From Flavobacterium hydrophilum (GTDB taxonomy: Bacteria; Bacteroidota; Bacteroidia; Flavobacteriales; Flavobacteriaceae), in contig NZ_QJHL01000007.1 in assembly GCF_003202405.1 (NCBI RefSeq), positions 161,267 to 225,266 of the forward strand: 64,000 nt of DNA, in the 5' to 3' direction. A model generated the notes under the pieces. The model made no database searches. It was not told the DNA's origin and saw only the letters and a list, made by a program, of their open reading frames with translations. A program made the translations under genes and the position numbers. Numbering within the stretch: position 1 is the first letter of the stretch; each line of letters begins with the position of its first letter. Shown here one piece after another: positions 8,721-15,780 of this stretch.

Positions 8721-9965
8721 TTAACCAATTAACTGCGTAAACAAATCCTGATTATCGTTCAGATAATGAAATTCGAAGCCATTTTTGGTCATATTCATTT
8801 TAATGGCTTTAATGTCTTTTTTGTTTTTCAATTCTAATCCAACTACAACAGAACCAACTTCGCGGTTGTTCTTTTTGTGAAACTGAAAATAGGTAATGTC
8901 ATCATCAGGTCCCAAAATATTGTTTACGAATTCTTTTAAAGCGCCCGGACGCTGCGGAAACTGAATCATAAAATAATGCATCAATCCTTCGTAAAGCAAG
9001 GAGCGTTCTTTTATTTCGGCTGTTCTTTCGATATCATTATTGCTTCCGCTCACGACACAAACTACAGTTTTGCCTTTTATTTTGTCTTTATAAAAGTCTA
9101 AAGCAGCAATTGTCAAAGCACCTGCAGGTTCTACCACCATAGCTTCTTCATTGTATAACCGTAAAATGGTAGTGCAGACTTTTCCTTCAGGAACCAGAAT
9201 AATATCCTCCAGGTTTCGTTTACAGATTTCGAAAGTCATATCGCCAACTTGTTTTACCGCAGCTCCGTCAACAAACTTGTCAATGGTTTTTAAGACTGTA
9301 TTTTTGTTTGCTTCGATGGAAGTTTTCATCGAAGGCGCTCCTTTTGGCTCGACTCCAATTATTTTTGTGTTCGGGCTTAAATGTTTAAATACCTCAGATA
9401 AACCGGAAGCCAGTCCGCCTCCGCCAATTGGTACAAAAACATAATCGATCGGCTGTTTGTAAGTGTCTAAAATTTCAAGACCAACAGTTCCCTGTCCTGC
9501 AATTACTTTTTCATCGTCAAATGGATGTATGAATTTTTTATGATTTTTAATAGCGTCAGCAGTGGCTGAGCCATACGCGTCATCAAAAGTATCTCCGGTA
9601 AGCACGATTTCAACAAACGATTTCCCGAATAACTGAACTTGTTTTACTTTTTGCTTCGGGGTAGTTTTGGGCATATAGATTTTACCTTTTATATGCAGCA
9701 AATGACACGAGTAAGCAACACCCTGTGCATGATTTCCTGCACTGGCACATACAATTCCATTCGATTTTTCTTTTTCACTCAACGAAGCAATCTTATTGTA
9801 AGCGCCTCTGATCTTATAAGAACGGACAATTTGTAAATCTTCTCTTTTTAATAAAATGGTCGATTTAAATTCGTCTGAAAGATTTAGGTTTTGTGTGAGC
9901 GGTGTGGCTGCAACAACATTTTCAAGTTGCTTTTTTGCATTAAGTACTTCGTTAAATAAATTCAT
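8721..9965 (-). CDS. ilvA: threonine ammonia-lyase (threonine deaminase)
   Basis: A 414-residue fold-type II PLP enzyme that deaminates threonine to 2-oxobutanoate, the first step of isoleucine synthesis. The PLP lysine is K51 in RSYKIRGAYNKI. A glycine-rich phosphate loop is VPIGGGGLASG, and SGSNND is the usual C-terminal PLP contact. The last ~90 residues (FPQRPGALKEFVNNIL onward) are one ACT-like regulatory domain, so this is the short form rather than the two-ACT-domain E. coli length. The ATG at 9965 lies directly after an intrinsic terminator and an Ile-rich leader peptide, which argues for isoleucine control by attenuation and for a biosynthetic role. Confidence 0.95.
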   Translation of the reverse strand: MNLFNEVLNAKKQLENVVAATPLTQNLNLSDEFKSTILLKREDLQIVRSYKIRGAYNKIASLSEKEKSNGIVCASAGNHAQGVAYSCHLLHIKGKIYMPKTTPKQKVKQVQLFGKSFVEIVLTGDTFDDAYGSATADAIKNHKKFIHPFDDEKVIAGQGTVGLEILDTYKQPIDYVFVPIGGGGLASGLSEVFKHLSPNTKIIGVEPKGAPSMKTSIEANKNTVLKTIDKFVDGAAVKQVGDMTFEICKRNLEDIILVPEGKVCTTILRLYNEEAMVVEPAGALTIAALDFYKDKIKGKTVVCVVSGSNNDIERTAEIKERSLLYEGLMHYFMIQFPQRPGALKEFVNNILGPDDDITYFQFHKKNNREVGSVVVGLELKNKKDIKAIKMNMTKNGFEFHYLNDNQDLFTQLIG

Positions 9966-9980
9966 AATATCAGTTTTTCT

Positions 9981-10011
9981 AAAATAAAAAACCTCCCGTT
10001 TTGGGAGGTTT
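9981..10011 (-). terminator. attenuator terminator hairpin before ilvA
   Basis: On the minus strand, AAACCTCCC (10011-10003) and GGGAGGTTT (9997-9989) form a 9-bp perfect stem with a 5-base loop. A run of T residues interrupted once by A follows immediately, down to 9981. It ends 15 bases before the ilvA ATG, so it can only act on transcripts heading into ilvA. Confidence 0.85.
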
Positions 10012-10051
10012 CATAAATGTATGTTTACTTATTTATATAACATCCCGCTCA

Positions 10052-10111
10052 TTACTGCTGAATTGCAATAATGTTGATAATAGCGATAATAATGTTATTA
10101 AAGTTTGTCAT
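10052..10111 (-). CDS. isoleucine-rich leader peptide of ilvA
   Basis: From ATG at 10111 to TAA at 10052, the frame encodes MTNFNNIIIAIINIIAIQQ: 19 residues, eight of them Ile. It lies on the ilvA strand, upstream of the terminator, and only 18 bases downstream of a TAnnTTTG box. This is the expected composition for a sensor of charged tRNA-Ile. There is no strong Shine-Dalgarno, as is normal in this phylum. No valine or leucine codons occur, so it would sense isoleucine alone, which suits a gene that serves only the isoleucine branch. Confidence 0.75.
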   Translation of the reverse strand: MTNFNNIIIAIINIIAIQQ

Positions 10112-10129
10112 TTTTTGTTGTCTGAAGGA

Positions 10130-10137
10130 CAAATGTA
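10130..10137 (-). promoter_or_regulatory. candidate -7 box of the ilvA leader
   Basis: Minus-strand TACATTTG fits TAnnTTTG. It would start transcription about 12 bases before the leader ATG, placing the whole attenuator in the mRNA. The -33 position falls inside the end of the DUF4136 gene and is not clear. Confidence 0.55.
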
Positions 10138-10141
10138 TCAA

Positions 10142-10684
10142 TTATTTTTTTACCTGTGGCGGATACTGAGCCAAAATTTTGTTTACAAAAGCAGCAATTT
10201 TTTCATCTTTTTTGTCAATGTTTCGCGTAAGTGTTCCCTGACCCTCACCCTGCCAGATCATTTCTTTCTTTTTGGCATCGATCAAATCGATATATAAAGT
10301 ACCTTCTGTAGAAGTTGAAACACTTGTTTGGTTTCCTCCGTACATCATCCACGGATTCCATCCCCATCCCCAACCGTAGCCCCATCCGGCATTAAATTGG
10401 TTAACATTCACCTGCTCTCTTGATTTAGTAAAAATGTTTACTAATAAATCAGGATTCTCACTTTTAGTAAATCCTTTTGCCTGCATTTCGGCATCAATTG
10501 CGTGTAGAATGCGTCTTTTATCCAAATCAGAAATCTCTACTTTGTCAATTCCGGGTTTGAAGAAAGCATAGGTTTTATAAGGCGCAAAATCGACATTTTT
10601 ATCGTAATCAGAATAAACAGTAACACTGCTGCATGAAGTAAGAATCAATAGCAGCAAAATCGGAACTAATTTGAATGTTTTCAT
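10142..10684 (-). CDS. DUF4136 lipoprotein
   Basis: A 180-residue exported lipoprotein. The signal peptide ends in a lipobox LTSC with C18 as the lipidated residue. The mature part begins YSDYDKNVDFAPYKTYAFF and later has ISDLDKRRILHAIDAEMQAKGF and YIDLIDAKKKEMIWQGEGQG, the arrangement typical of DUF4136. A Gly/Trp/Asn-rich linker (around residues 100-115) interrupts it. Function unknown; such proteins sit in the periplasmic face of a membrane. The gene ends just before the ilvA leader promoter and is on the same strand. Confidence 0.88.
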   Translation of the reverse strand: MKTFKLVPILLLLILTSCSSVTVYSDYDKNVDFAPYKTYAFFKPGIDKVEISDLDKRRILHAIDAEMQAKGFTKSENPDLLVNIFTKSREQVNVNQFNAGWGYGWGWGWNPWMMYGGNQTSVSTSTEGTLYIDLIDAKKKEMIWQGEGQGTLTRNIDKKDEKIAAFVNKILAQYPPQVKK

Positions 10685-10714
10685 AAATTTTAGTATTAAA
10701 TGTTTTTGTTTTAG

Positions 10715-12691
10715 TTATAGTAAGCTTTCATCAACCAGATTAGGCAAAGTTACTTTTAATAAAGGCTGAACCTCCATTGCTCTTTTTATAGCAAAAACAG
10801 CACCTTCATTTCTAGCCCAGCTTCTTCTTGAAATTCCGTTGTTTACATCCCAGAAAAGCATTGACGTTAAACGTTTTGAAGCTTCTGTAGAACCATCAAG
10901 AACCATACCAAAGCCGCCGTTTATAACCTCTCCCCAGCCAACTCCGCCACCGTTATGAATGGATACCCAGGTTGCTCCTCTAAAACTGTCGCCAATCACG
11001 TTTTGAATGGCCATGTCGGCAGTAAAACGGGATCCGTCATAAATGTTTGAAGTCTCTCTGTATGGAGAATCCGTTCCCGAAACATCATGATGATCGCGCC
11101 CTAAAACAACAGCACCAATTTCACCTTTTGCAATTGCCTGATTAAAAGCTTCGGCAATTTTAATTCGTCCTTCGGCATCAGCATATAAGATTCTAGCCTG
11201 CGAACCTACAACGAGTTTGTTTTCCTGTGCACCTTTTATCCATTTGATGTTATCCTGCATTTGCTGCTGAATTTCATCCGGAGCAGTCTCAGCTATTTTT
11301 TCTAAAACTTTGCAGGCTATTGCATCCGTTTTTAATAAATCTTCCGGCTTTCCGGAAGTACAAACCCAACGGAAAGGTCCAAATCCGTAATCGAAACACA
11401 TTGGTCCCATAATATCCTGAACATAACTAGGGTATTTAAAATCGATATTGTTTTCTGCCATTACATCGGCTCCTGCGCGGGATGCTTCTAATAAAAAAGC
11501 ATTTCCGTAATCAAAGAAGTACGTTCCTTTTTCCGTATGTTTGTTAATAGCAGCTGCGTGGCGGCGTAAGGTTTCCTGAACTTTTTCTTTGAATAATTCA
11601 GGATTTTCAGCCATCATTTTGTTAGCGTCTTCAAACGAAATTCCAACCGGATAATAACCGCCTGCCCACGGATTATGAAGCGAAGTCTGATCGGATCCTA
11701 AATCAATTCTGATGTTTTCTTTGTCGAAACATTCCCAAACATCAACCACATTTCCCAAATAAGCAATAGAAACGGTTTCTTTTTTGGCTTTCGCCAAAGC
11801 GACTCTGGCAACCAGCTCATCTGTTGAGGTCACGACTTCATTTATCCATCCTTGTTCATGGCGAATTTTAGTAATCTTCGGATTTACTTCAGCACAGACC
11901 GTAATACAGCCTGCAATATTTCCTGCTTTTGGCTGTGCACCCGACATACCGCCAAGACCGGAAGTTACAAATAAACTGCCTTCCGGATTTAGTTTTATTT
12001 TTCTAAAACCATTCAAAACCGTGATTGTAGTTCCGTGTACAATTCCCTGTGGGCCAATGTACATATAACTTCCTGCTGTCATTTGCCCGTATTGCGAAAC
12101 GCCCAGAGCGTTCATTTTTTCCCAATCATCAGGTTTTGAATAATTCGGGATTACCATTCCGTTGGTAACCACAACTCTCGGCGCTTCTTTATGTGAAGGG
12201 AATAATCCCATCGGATGCCCTGAGTACATGGTCAAAGTTTGCTCATCTGTCATTTCAGACAAATACTGCATCGTCAGTAAATATTGTGCCCAATTCTGAA
12301 AAACAGCTCCGTTTCCGCCATACGTAATCAATTCATGCGGATGCTGAGCCACAGCATAATCCAAATTGTTCTGAATCATATGCATAATCGCTTTTGCCTG
12401 CAAAGATTTTCCCGGATATTCGTCAATTGGTCTCGCATGCATTCTGTAATCAGGACGAAGACGATACATGTAAATACGTCCGTAGGTTTCTAATTCTTCT
12501 GAAAATTCAGGAATTAATTCGGCGTGATGTTTTGGATCAAAATAACGTAAAGCATTTTTCAGCGCCAGTTTTTTTTCTTCTGCTGAAAGAATTTCTTTTC
12601 GTTTCGGAGCATGATTAATTGCTGGGTCGTACGTTGCCTTTGGAGGTAAGATATTTGGAATTCCTTGTTGTATTTGTTCCTTGAAAGTCAT
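10715..12691 (-). CDS. hutU: urocanate hydratase
   Basis: A 658-residue NAD-dependent enzyme that converts urocanate to 4-imidazolone-5-propanoate in histidine breakdown. Signatures include ITYGGNGAVFQNWAQYLLTM near residue 125, MYSGHPMGLFPSH, LFVTSGLGGMSGAQPKAG (NAD-binding loop), GSDQTSLHNPWAGGYYP and the C-terminal WVSIHNGGGVGWGEVINGG. It is about 100 residues longer than the usual 550-residue proteobacterial enzyme, with an extended N-terminus, as is common in Bacteroidota. No other hut gene is nearby, so the pathway genes must be scattered. Assignment is confident. Confidence 0.95.
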   Translation of the reverse strand: MTFKEQIQQGIPNILPPKATYDPAINHAPKRKEILSAEEKKLALKNALRYFDPKHHAELIPEFSEELETYGRIYMYRLRPDYRMHARPIDEYPGKSLQAKAIMHMIQNNLDYAVAQHPHELITYGGNGAVFQNWAQYLLTMQYLSEMTDEQTLTMYSGHPMGLFPSHKEAPRVVVTNGMVIPNYSKPDDWEKMNALGVSQYGQMTAGSYMYIGPQGIVHGTTITVLNGFRKIKLNPEGSLFVTSGLGGMSGAQPKAGNIAGCITVCAEVNPKITKIRHEQGWINEVVTSTDELVARVALAKAKKETVSIAYLGNVVDVWECFDKENIRIDLGSDQTSLHNPWAGGYYPVGISFEDANKMMAENPELFKEKVQETLRRHAAAINKHTEKGTYFFDYGNAFLLEASRAGADVMAENNIDFKYPSYVQDIMGPMCFDYGFGPFRWVCTSGKPEDLLKTDAIACKVLEKIAETAPDEIQQQMQDNIKWIKGAQENKLVVGSQARILYADAEGRIKIAEAFNQAIAKGEIGAVVLGRDHHDVSGTDSPYRETSNIYDGSRFTADMAIQNVIGDSFRGATWVSIHNGGGVGWGEVINGGFGMVLDGSTEASKRLTSMLFWDVNNGISRRSWARNEGAVFAIKRAMEVQPLLKVTLPNLVDESLL

Positions 12692-12709
12692 TTTTTTGAT
12701 TTTTGGATG

Positions 12710-12736
12710 TTAGATTTTTAGACTTCTTAGATTTTC
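12710..12736. repeat. interspersed repeat, copy A
   Basis: Contains TTAGACTTCTTAGATTTTC, sharing the core AGACTTCTTAGAT with copies at 12918, 13011 (inverted) and 15733 (inverted). Confidence 0.5.
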
Positions 12737-12917
12737 TGAAGTTAAAATCAAACAGCTGTTTTAATTAGGTTAGTGCAATTTTAAATTTGTCGTAAAGAAT
12801 TATCTAATTCTTAAATTGACACATTTTCTAATTAAAAAAACTAGGGATAACGGATATCCGACCTGTGATAGGATTTGTGGATTGTAATCCTAAATTTTCT
12901 TGAGTGAATATCCATTT

Positions 12918-12949
12918 TAGATTATTAGACTTCTTAGATTGTTAGATTT
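12918..12949. repeat. interspersed repeat, copy B
   Basis: Contains AGATTATTAGACTTCTTAG followed by ATTGTTAGAT. It forms a long inverted repeat with copy C about 60 bases to the right, so transcripts across both could fold into a stable stem. Confidence 0.55.
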
Positions 12950-13010
12950 CGAAAAATGGAACAATCTCTTTTTATTTGACTCAGGGATTGCTGGTTTTTA
13001 GACAATAAAA

Positions 13011-13049
13011 AGATCTAAGATCTAAGAAGTCTAATAATCTAACAATCTA
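13011..13049. repeat. interspersed repeat, copy C (inverted relative to B)
   Basis: Contains CTAAGAAGTCTAATAATCT, the reverse complement of the core of copy B, followed by AACAATCT. It touches the last codon of the DUF5522 gene. Confidence 0.55.
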
Positions 13050-13241
13050 TTTCCTTATTTCTCCCGTTCGTTTATCAAAACCATACGGACAATGACGACA
13101 GCCGCTTTTGCAGCAGTAACCACGTTTTAAGTGATGTTTTTCAGTAAAGCATTTGTAACCTTCGGGAGTATAATAAAAATCTTCGCCTTCTATTAATTTA
13201 TTTTCATTACTTTGCTCTTTCATAAATCTGTTTTTCGTCAA
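13047..13241 (-). CDS. DUF5522 small cysteine-rich protein
   Basis: A 64-residue protein with four closely set cysteines in the motif RGYCCKSGCRHCPYGF near the C-terminus, following FYYTPEGYKCFTEKHHLKRG. The motif marks DUF5522, a tiny family shared by many bacteria and eukaryotes that probably binds a metal or an Fe-S cluster. The function is not known. No signal peptide, so it is cytoplasmic. It is a single-gene unit. Confidence 0.8.
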   Translation of the reverse strand: MTKNRFMKEQSNENKLIEGEDFYYTPEGYKCFTEKHHLKRGYCCKSGCRHCPYGFDKRTGEIRK

Positions 13242-13335
13242 ATTTGGATTTTATTAAAATCAAAAACATCGATTAATTATGATTTTAATGAAATCAAACA
13301 ATTCTACAAGTACAAATTTATAAATTTTACAGCCA

Positions 13336-13671
13336 ATGTTTGTGATTGTTGTTAAATATTTAATTCCGAAAGGATATAGCGGAATGGCTGTATTTCCTTT
13401 TATTTTGGTAAAATATGATTTCAATAAAACAAACGGAGTTTTTCTAAATCACGAAAAAATACATTTGCGACAGCAGCTTGAAATGTTAGTTGTTCCATTT
13501 TTTATTTGGTATATTTTGGAATATCTAATTCGGTTGATTCAGTATAAAAACAAAGATTTAGCCTACCGAAACATCAGTTTTGAAAGAGAAGCGTACAGTA
13601 ATGAAATCGATTTAAGTTATCTGAAAAGAAGATCTTTTTTTAAGTTTCTGCATTACATCAAATTAAAATGA
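13336..13671 (+). CDS. small HExxH-motif protein with hydrophobic segment
   Basis: A 111-residue protein. NHEKIHLRQQLEML (from about residue 38) holds an HExxH zinc-protease signature, and FEREAYSNEID about 45 residues later could supply a third Glu ligand, as in gluzincins. Between them lies a hydrophobic stretch VVPFFIWYILEYLIRLI that could be a membrane helix. I do not know a named family for it. It overlaps the next gene by 4 bases (ATGA), so it is translationally coupled to the ACC-deaminase-like gene. The start ATG has no Shine-Dalgarno. The catalytic idea is inference. Confidence 0.7.
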   Translation: MFVIVVKYLIPKGYSGMAVFPFILVKYDFNKTNGVFLNHEKIHLRQQLEMLVVPFFIWYILEYLIRLIQYKNKDLAYRNISFEREAYSNEIDLSYLKRRSFFKFLHYIKLK

Positions 13672-14576
13672 ATCCAGTTTTCAATCAACCTGTAAATATT
13701 CAGTTTAAAAACGATATTTCTTTGACAATAAAGCGTGAAGACCTGATTCATCCTTTTGTTTCCGGGAATAAATTCAGAAAGCTGAAATACAATTTGCCTC
13801 AGGCGAAAGCGGAAAACAAACAAACGTTGTTAACTTTTGGAGGTGCTTTTTCCAATCATATTGCTGCTGTAGCATTTGCAGGAAAAGAGCAGGGTTTTAA
13901 AACAATCGGAATCATTCGCGGTGAGGAACTTTTGGGTAAAATTGAAGAAAATCCAACGCTTAAATTCGCTCAGGAAAACGGAATGCAATTTGAATTTGTT
14001 TCGAGGGAAGAGTATCGTTTAAAAAACGAAGAATCATACATTAAAAATTTAAAAGAGAAATTCGGCGATTTTTATTTAGTTCCCGAAGGCGGTACAAACG
14101 AAATGGCGGTAAAAGGCTGTGAGGAGATTTTGACAGATGGAGATGCTGTTTTTAATTACGTTTGCTGCGCTGTCGGAACAGGCGGTACAATTTCCGGATT
14201 AATTAATAGTGCCTTAGCAAATCAGAAAATTTTGGGATTTCCGGCGTTAAAAGGTGACTTTTTACAAGATGAAATTCGTATTTTTGCAAAAAAAGATAAC
14301 TGGAATTTAATTTCTGACTATCATTTTGGAGGTTATGGCAAGATAAATTTAGAATTAATTGAATTTATTAATGCTTTTTTTGAAGAAAATAAAGTGCCCT
14401 TAGATCCAATTTATACAGGAAAGATGGTTTTTGGCGTTATAGATTTAATCCATAAAAATTATTTTCCTGCAGATTCAAAAATTTTACTCATTCACACCGG
14501 CGGATTACAGGGAATTAAGGGAATGAATTTAAGATTGAAGCAGAAAAAATTACCAATACTCAAAATTGATGTTTAA
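13668..14576 (+). CDS. ACC deaminase / D-cysteine desulfhydrase-like PLP enzyme
   Basis: A 302-residue fold-type II PLP enzyme. The PLP lysine is probably K35 in SGNKFRKLKY, the usual site in the 1-aminocyclopropane-1-carboxylate deaminase / D-cysteine desulfhydrase family. Other marks are TFGGAFSNHIAA (substrate carboxylate loop) and CCAVGTGGTISGL (phosphate cup). True ACC deaminase and D-cysteine desulfhydrase cannot be separated by eye here; flavobacterial relatives are generally left as desulfhydrase-like. It is coupled to the HExxH gene upstream and overlaps the glucosaminidase gene downstream by 8 bases. Confidence 0.88.
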   Translation: MNPVFNQPVNIQFKNDISLTIKREDLIHPFVSGNKFRKLKYNLPQAKAENKQTLLTFGGAFSNHIAAVAFAGKEQGFKTIGIIRGEELLGKIEENPTLKFAQENGMQFEFVSREEYRLKNEESYIKNLKEKFGDFYLVPEGGTNEMAVKGCEEILTDGDAVFNYVCCAVGTGGTISGLINSALANQKILGFPALKGDFLQDEIRIFAKKDNWNLISDYHFGGYGKINLELIEFINAFFEENKVPLDPIYTGKMVFGVIDLIHKNYFPADSKILLIHTGGLQGIKGMNLRLKQKKLPILKIDV

Positions 14577-15447
14577 AAAAATAATTGCACTTTTCGTAAT
14601 CTCAGTATTGGCAAGCTGTTCTTCCAGCAAACCCACTATCGCAACAACTAAAAAGCAGGCGGCGGTTCAGAAACCCAGAACAGCTTCGGCTAAAAAAGGA
14701 GTTACTTCCAGACCAACTGCAAAATACCCTTCTAGAAATAATACAACCGAAGTAATTCAATCTACTTCAAAAACCGTTGTTACCAGCGATTTAATCAATA
14801 ATTATGTGTTGCAGTACAAAGATATTGCCATGGGAAATATGAAAGCGTACGGAATTCCTGCGAGTATTATTCTGGCGCAGGGAATTTTAGAATCCGGGGC
14901 AGGAAGAGGCGATTTGGCTGTAACGGCGAATAACCATTTCGGAATTAAATGTCATAAAGACTGGCTTGGTGAAAGTGTTCGTCACGATGATGATTCGGCT
15001 CAGGAATGTTTTAGAAAATACAAGGAGTCAGCAGAATCCTATCGTGATCATGCTTTATTTTTGGTTGGAAAAAACCGATATGCAGTCTTATTTACCTATG
15101 AAAAAGACGATTATAAAGCCTGGTCAAAAGGGTTAAGGGCTTGTGGCTATGCAACAGATCCAAATTATCCGGATAAATTGATCAGTTATATTGAGCGTTA
15201 CAATCTGCATCAGTACGATTGTCAGGTTACTGGAAAAAATTATACAGCAATTAATAATTCGGCACCAATAAGAAGTTCTTCAGGTACAGTTTCAAATTCA
15301 AACGATCCTAATTTATACGAAGTTCAAAAAGGAGATACTTTGTATTCGATTTCAAAAAAATTCAACATCCTGGTTGATGATTTAAAACAAAAAAATAATC
15401 TTTCAGATAATACGCTTTCAGTTGGACAAAGATTGAAAGTGAAATAA
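14569..15447 (+). CDS. LysM-containing N-acetylglucosaminidase lipoprotein
   Basis: A 292-residue cell-wall hydrolase. The ATG at 14569 gives a signal peptide ending in a lipobox LASC, so I prefer it to the TTG one codon upstream. A low-complexity Lys/Thr/Ser linker precedes a glucosaminidase domain (about residues 75-215). That domain contains GIPASIILAQGILESGAGRGD with catalytic E and NNHFGIKCHKDW. The last ~45 residues are one LysM repeat (YEVQKGDTLYSISKKFNI) for peptidoglycan binding. It would cut N-acetylglucosamine bonds in peptidoglycan from the outer membrane side. It overlaps the ACC-deaminase-like gene by 8 bases. Confidence 0.92.
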   Translation: MFKKIIALFVISVLASCSSSKPTIATTKKQAAVQKPRTASAKKGVTSRPTAKYPSRNNTTEVIQSTSKTVVTSDLINNYVLQYKDIAMGNMKAYGIPASIILAQGILESGAGRGDLAVTANNHFGIKCHKDWLGESVRHDDDSAQECFRKYKESAESYRDHALFLVGKNRYAVLFTYEKDDYKAWSKGLRACGYATDPNYPDKLISYIERYNLHQYDCQVTGKNYTAINNSAPIRSSSGTVSNSNDPNLYEVQKGDTLYSISKKFNILVDDLKQKNNLSDNTLSVGQRLKVK

Positions 15448-15477
15448 TAATTATTAGTTGTTAATTGTAAATTATTA

Positions 15478-15705
15478 ATGAATAAGAAAATTTCAATCTG
15501 TACTCTTATTTTAGCATTAACTTTAAGTGCTAGACTCTTCTGTGGAGTTTATATTCATGATGAATTTGCAGAGAGTCATTTCTTCATAAAACACAAACCG
15601 ACTTGGAAATGGGAATTTTATTCTCCTCAGGGAATGTCAGACTTAAAATTTGAAGACCTTTCAAAAGAAAAACAAATCGAACAAAATATTTTAATGAATA
15701 TATAA
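15478..15705 (+). CDS. hypothetical small exported protein
   Basis: A 75-residue frame starting 30 bases after the glucosaminidase gene. The N-terminus (KKISICTLILALTLSARLF) looks like a signal peptide or anchor. The rest is polar with HFFIKHKPTWKWEFYSPQG. I do not recognise it. The signal-like start, base composition and co-directional position favour a real gene in the same operon, but the evidence is thin. Confidence 0.45.
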   Translation: MNKKISICTLILALTLSARLFCGVYIHDEFAESHFFIKHKPTWKWEFYSPQGMSDLKFEDLSKEKQIEQNILMNI

Positions 15706-15732
15706 AAGATAAAGAGCTTAGTTTGTGATTTA

Positions 15733-15774
15733 AAATCTAATAATCTAAGAAGTCTAAAGATCTAATAATCTAAA
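15733..15774. repeat. interspersed repeat, copy D
   Basis: Contains CTAATAATCTAAGAAGTCTA and then AAGATCTAATAATCT. It shares the CTAAGAAGTCTAA core with copies A to C near 12.7-13.0 kb and ends only 6 bases before the hemL ATG. Confidence 0.5.
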
Positions 15775-15780
15775 AAAAAA

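Larger units (their letters stand above)
9981..10111 (-). promoter_or_regulatory. isoleucine-responsive transcription attenuator of ilvA
   Basis: Four segments can pair in the classical way (minus-strand RNA order). Segment 1 is ATAACAT (10098-10092), inside the leader peptide. Segment 2 is GGGATGTTAT (10046-10037), just after the leader stop. Segment 3 is AACCTCCC (10010-10003) and segment 4 is GGGAGGTT (9997-9990). 1:2 share 7 bp, 2:3 share 7 of 8 positions and 3:4 form the terminator. A ribosome stalled on the Ile codons would free segment 2 to pair with 3 and open ilvA; one at the stop codon would mask segment 2 and allow termination. Confidence 0.75.
12692..13046. other. gene-free stretch with interspersed repeats and small palindromes
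   Basis: No credible gene. The stretch holds three copies of a 20-base-class repeat (listed separately), a CGGATATCCG palindrome near 12852 and a TAGGATT/AATCCTA hairpin at about 12870-12893. It lies between the divergent hutU upstream region and the end of the DUF5522 gene, so it must contain the hutU promoter, which I could not pin down. Confidence 0.6.

Noticed and set aside
10001..10297. Plus-strand frame of 98 codons across the ilvA leader
   Set aside because: It runs antisense to the leader and the DUF4136 gene and begins inside the terminator; the opposite strand gives a coherent attenuator.
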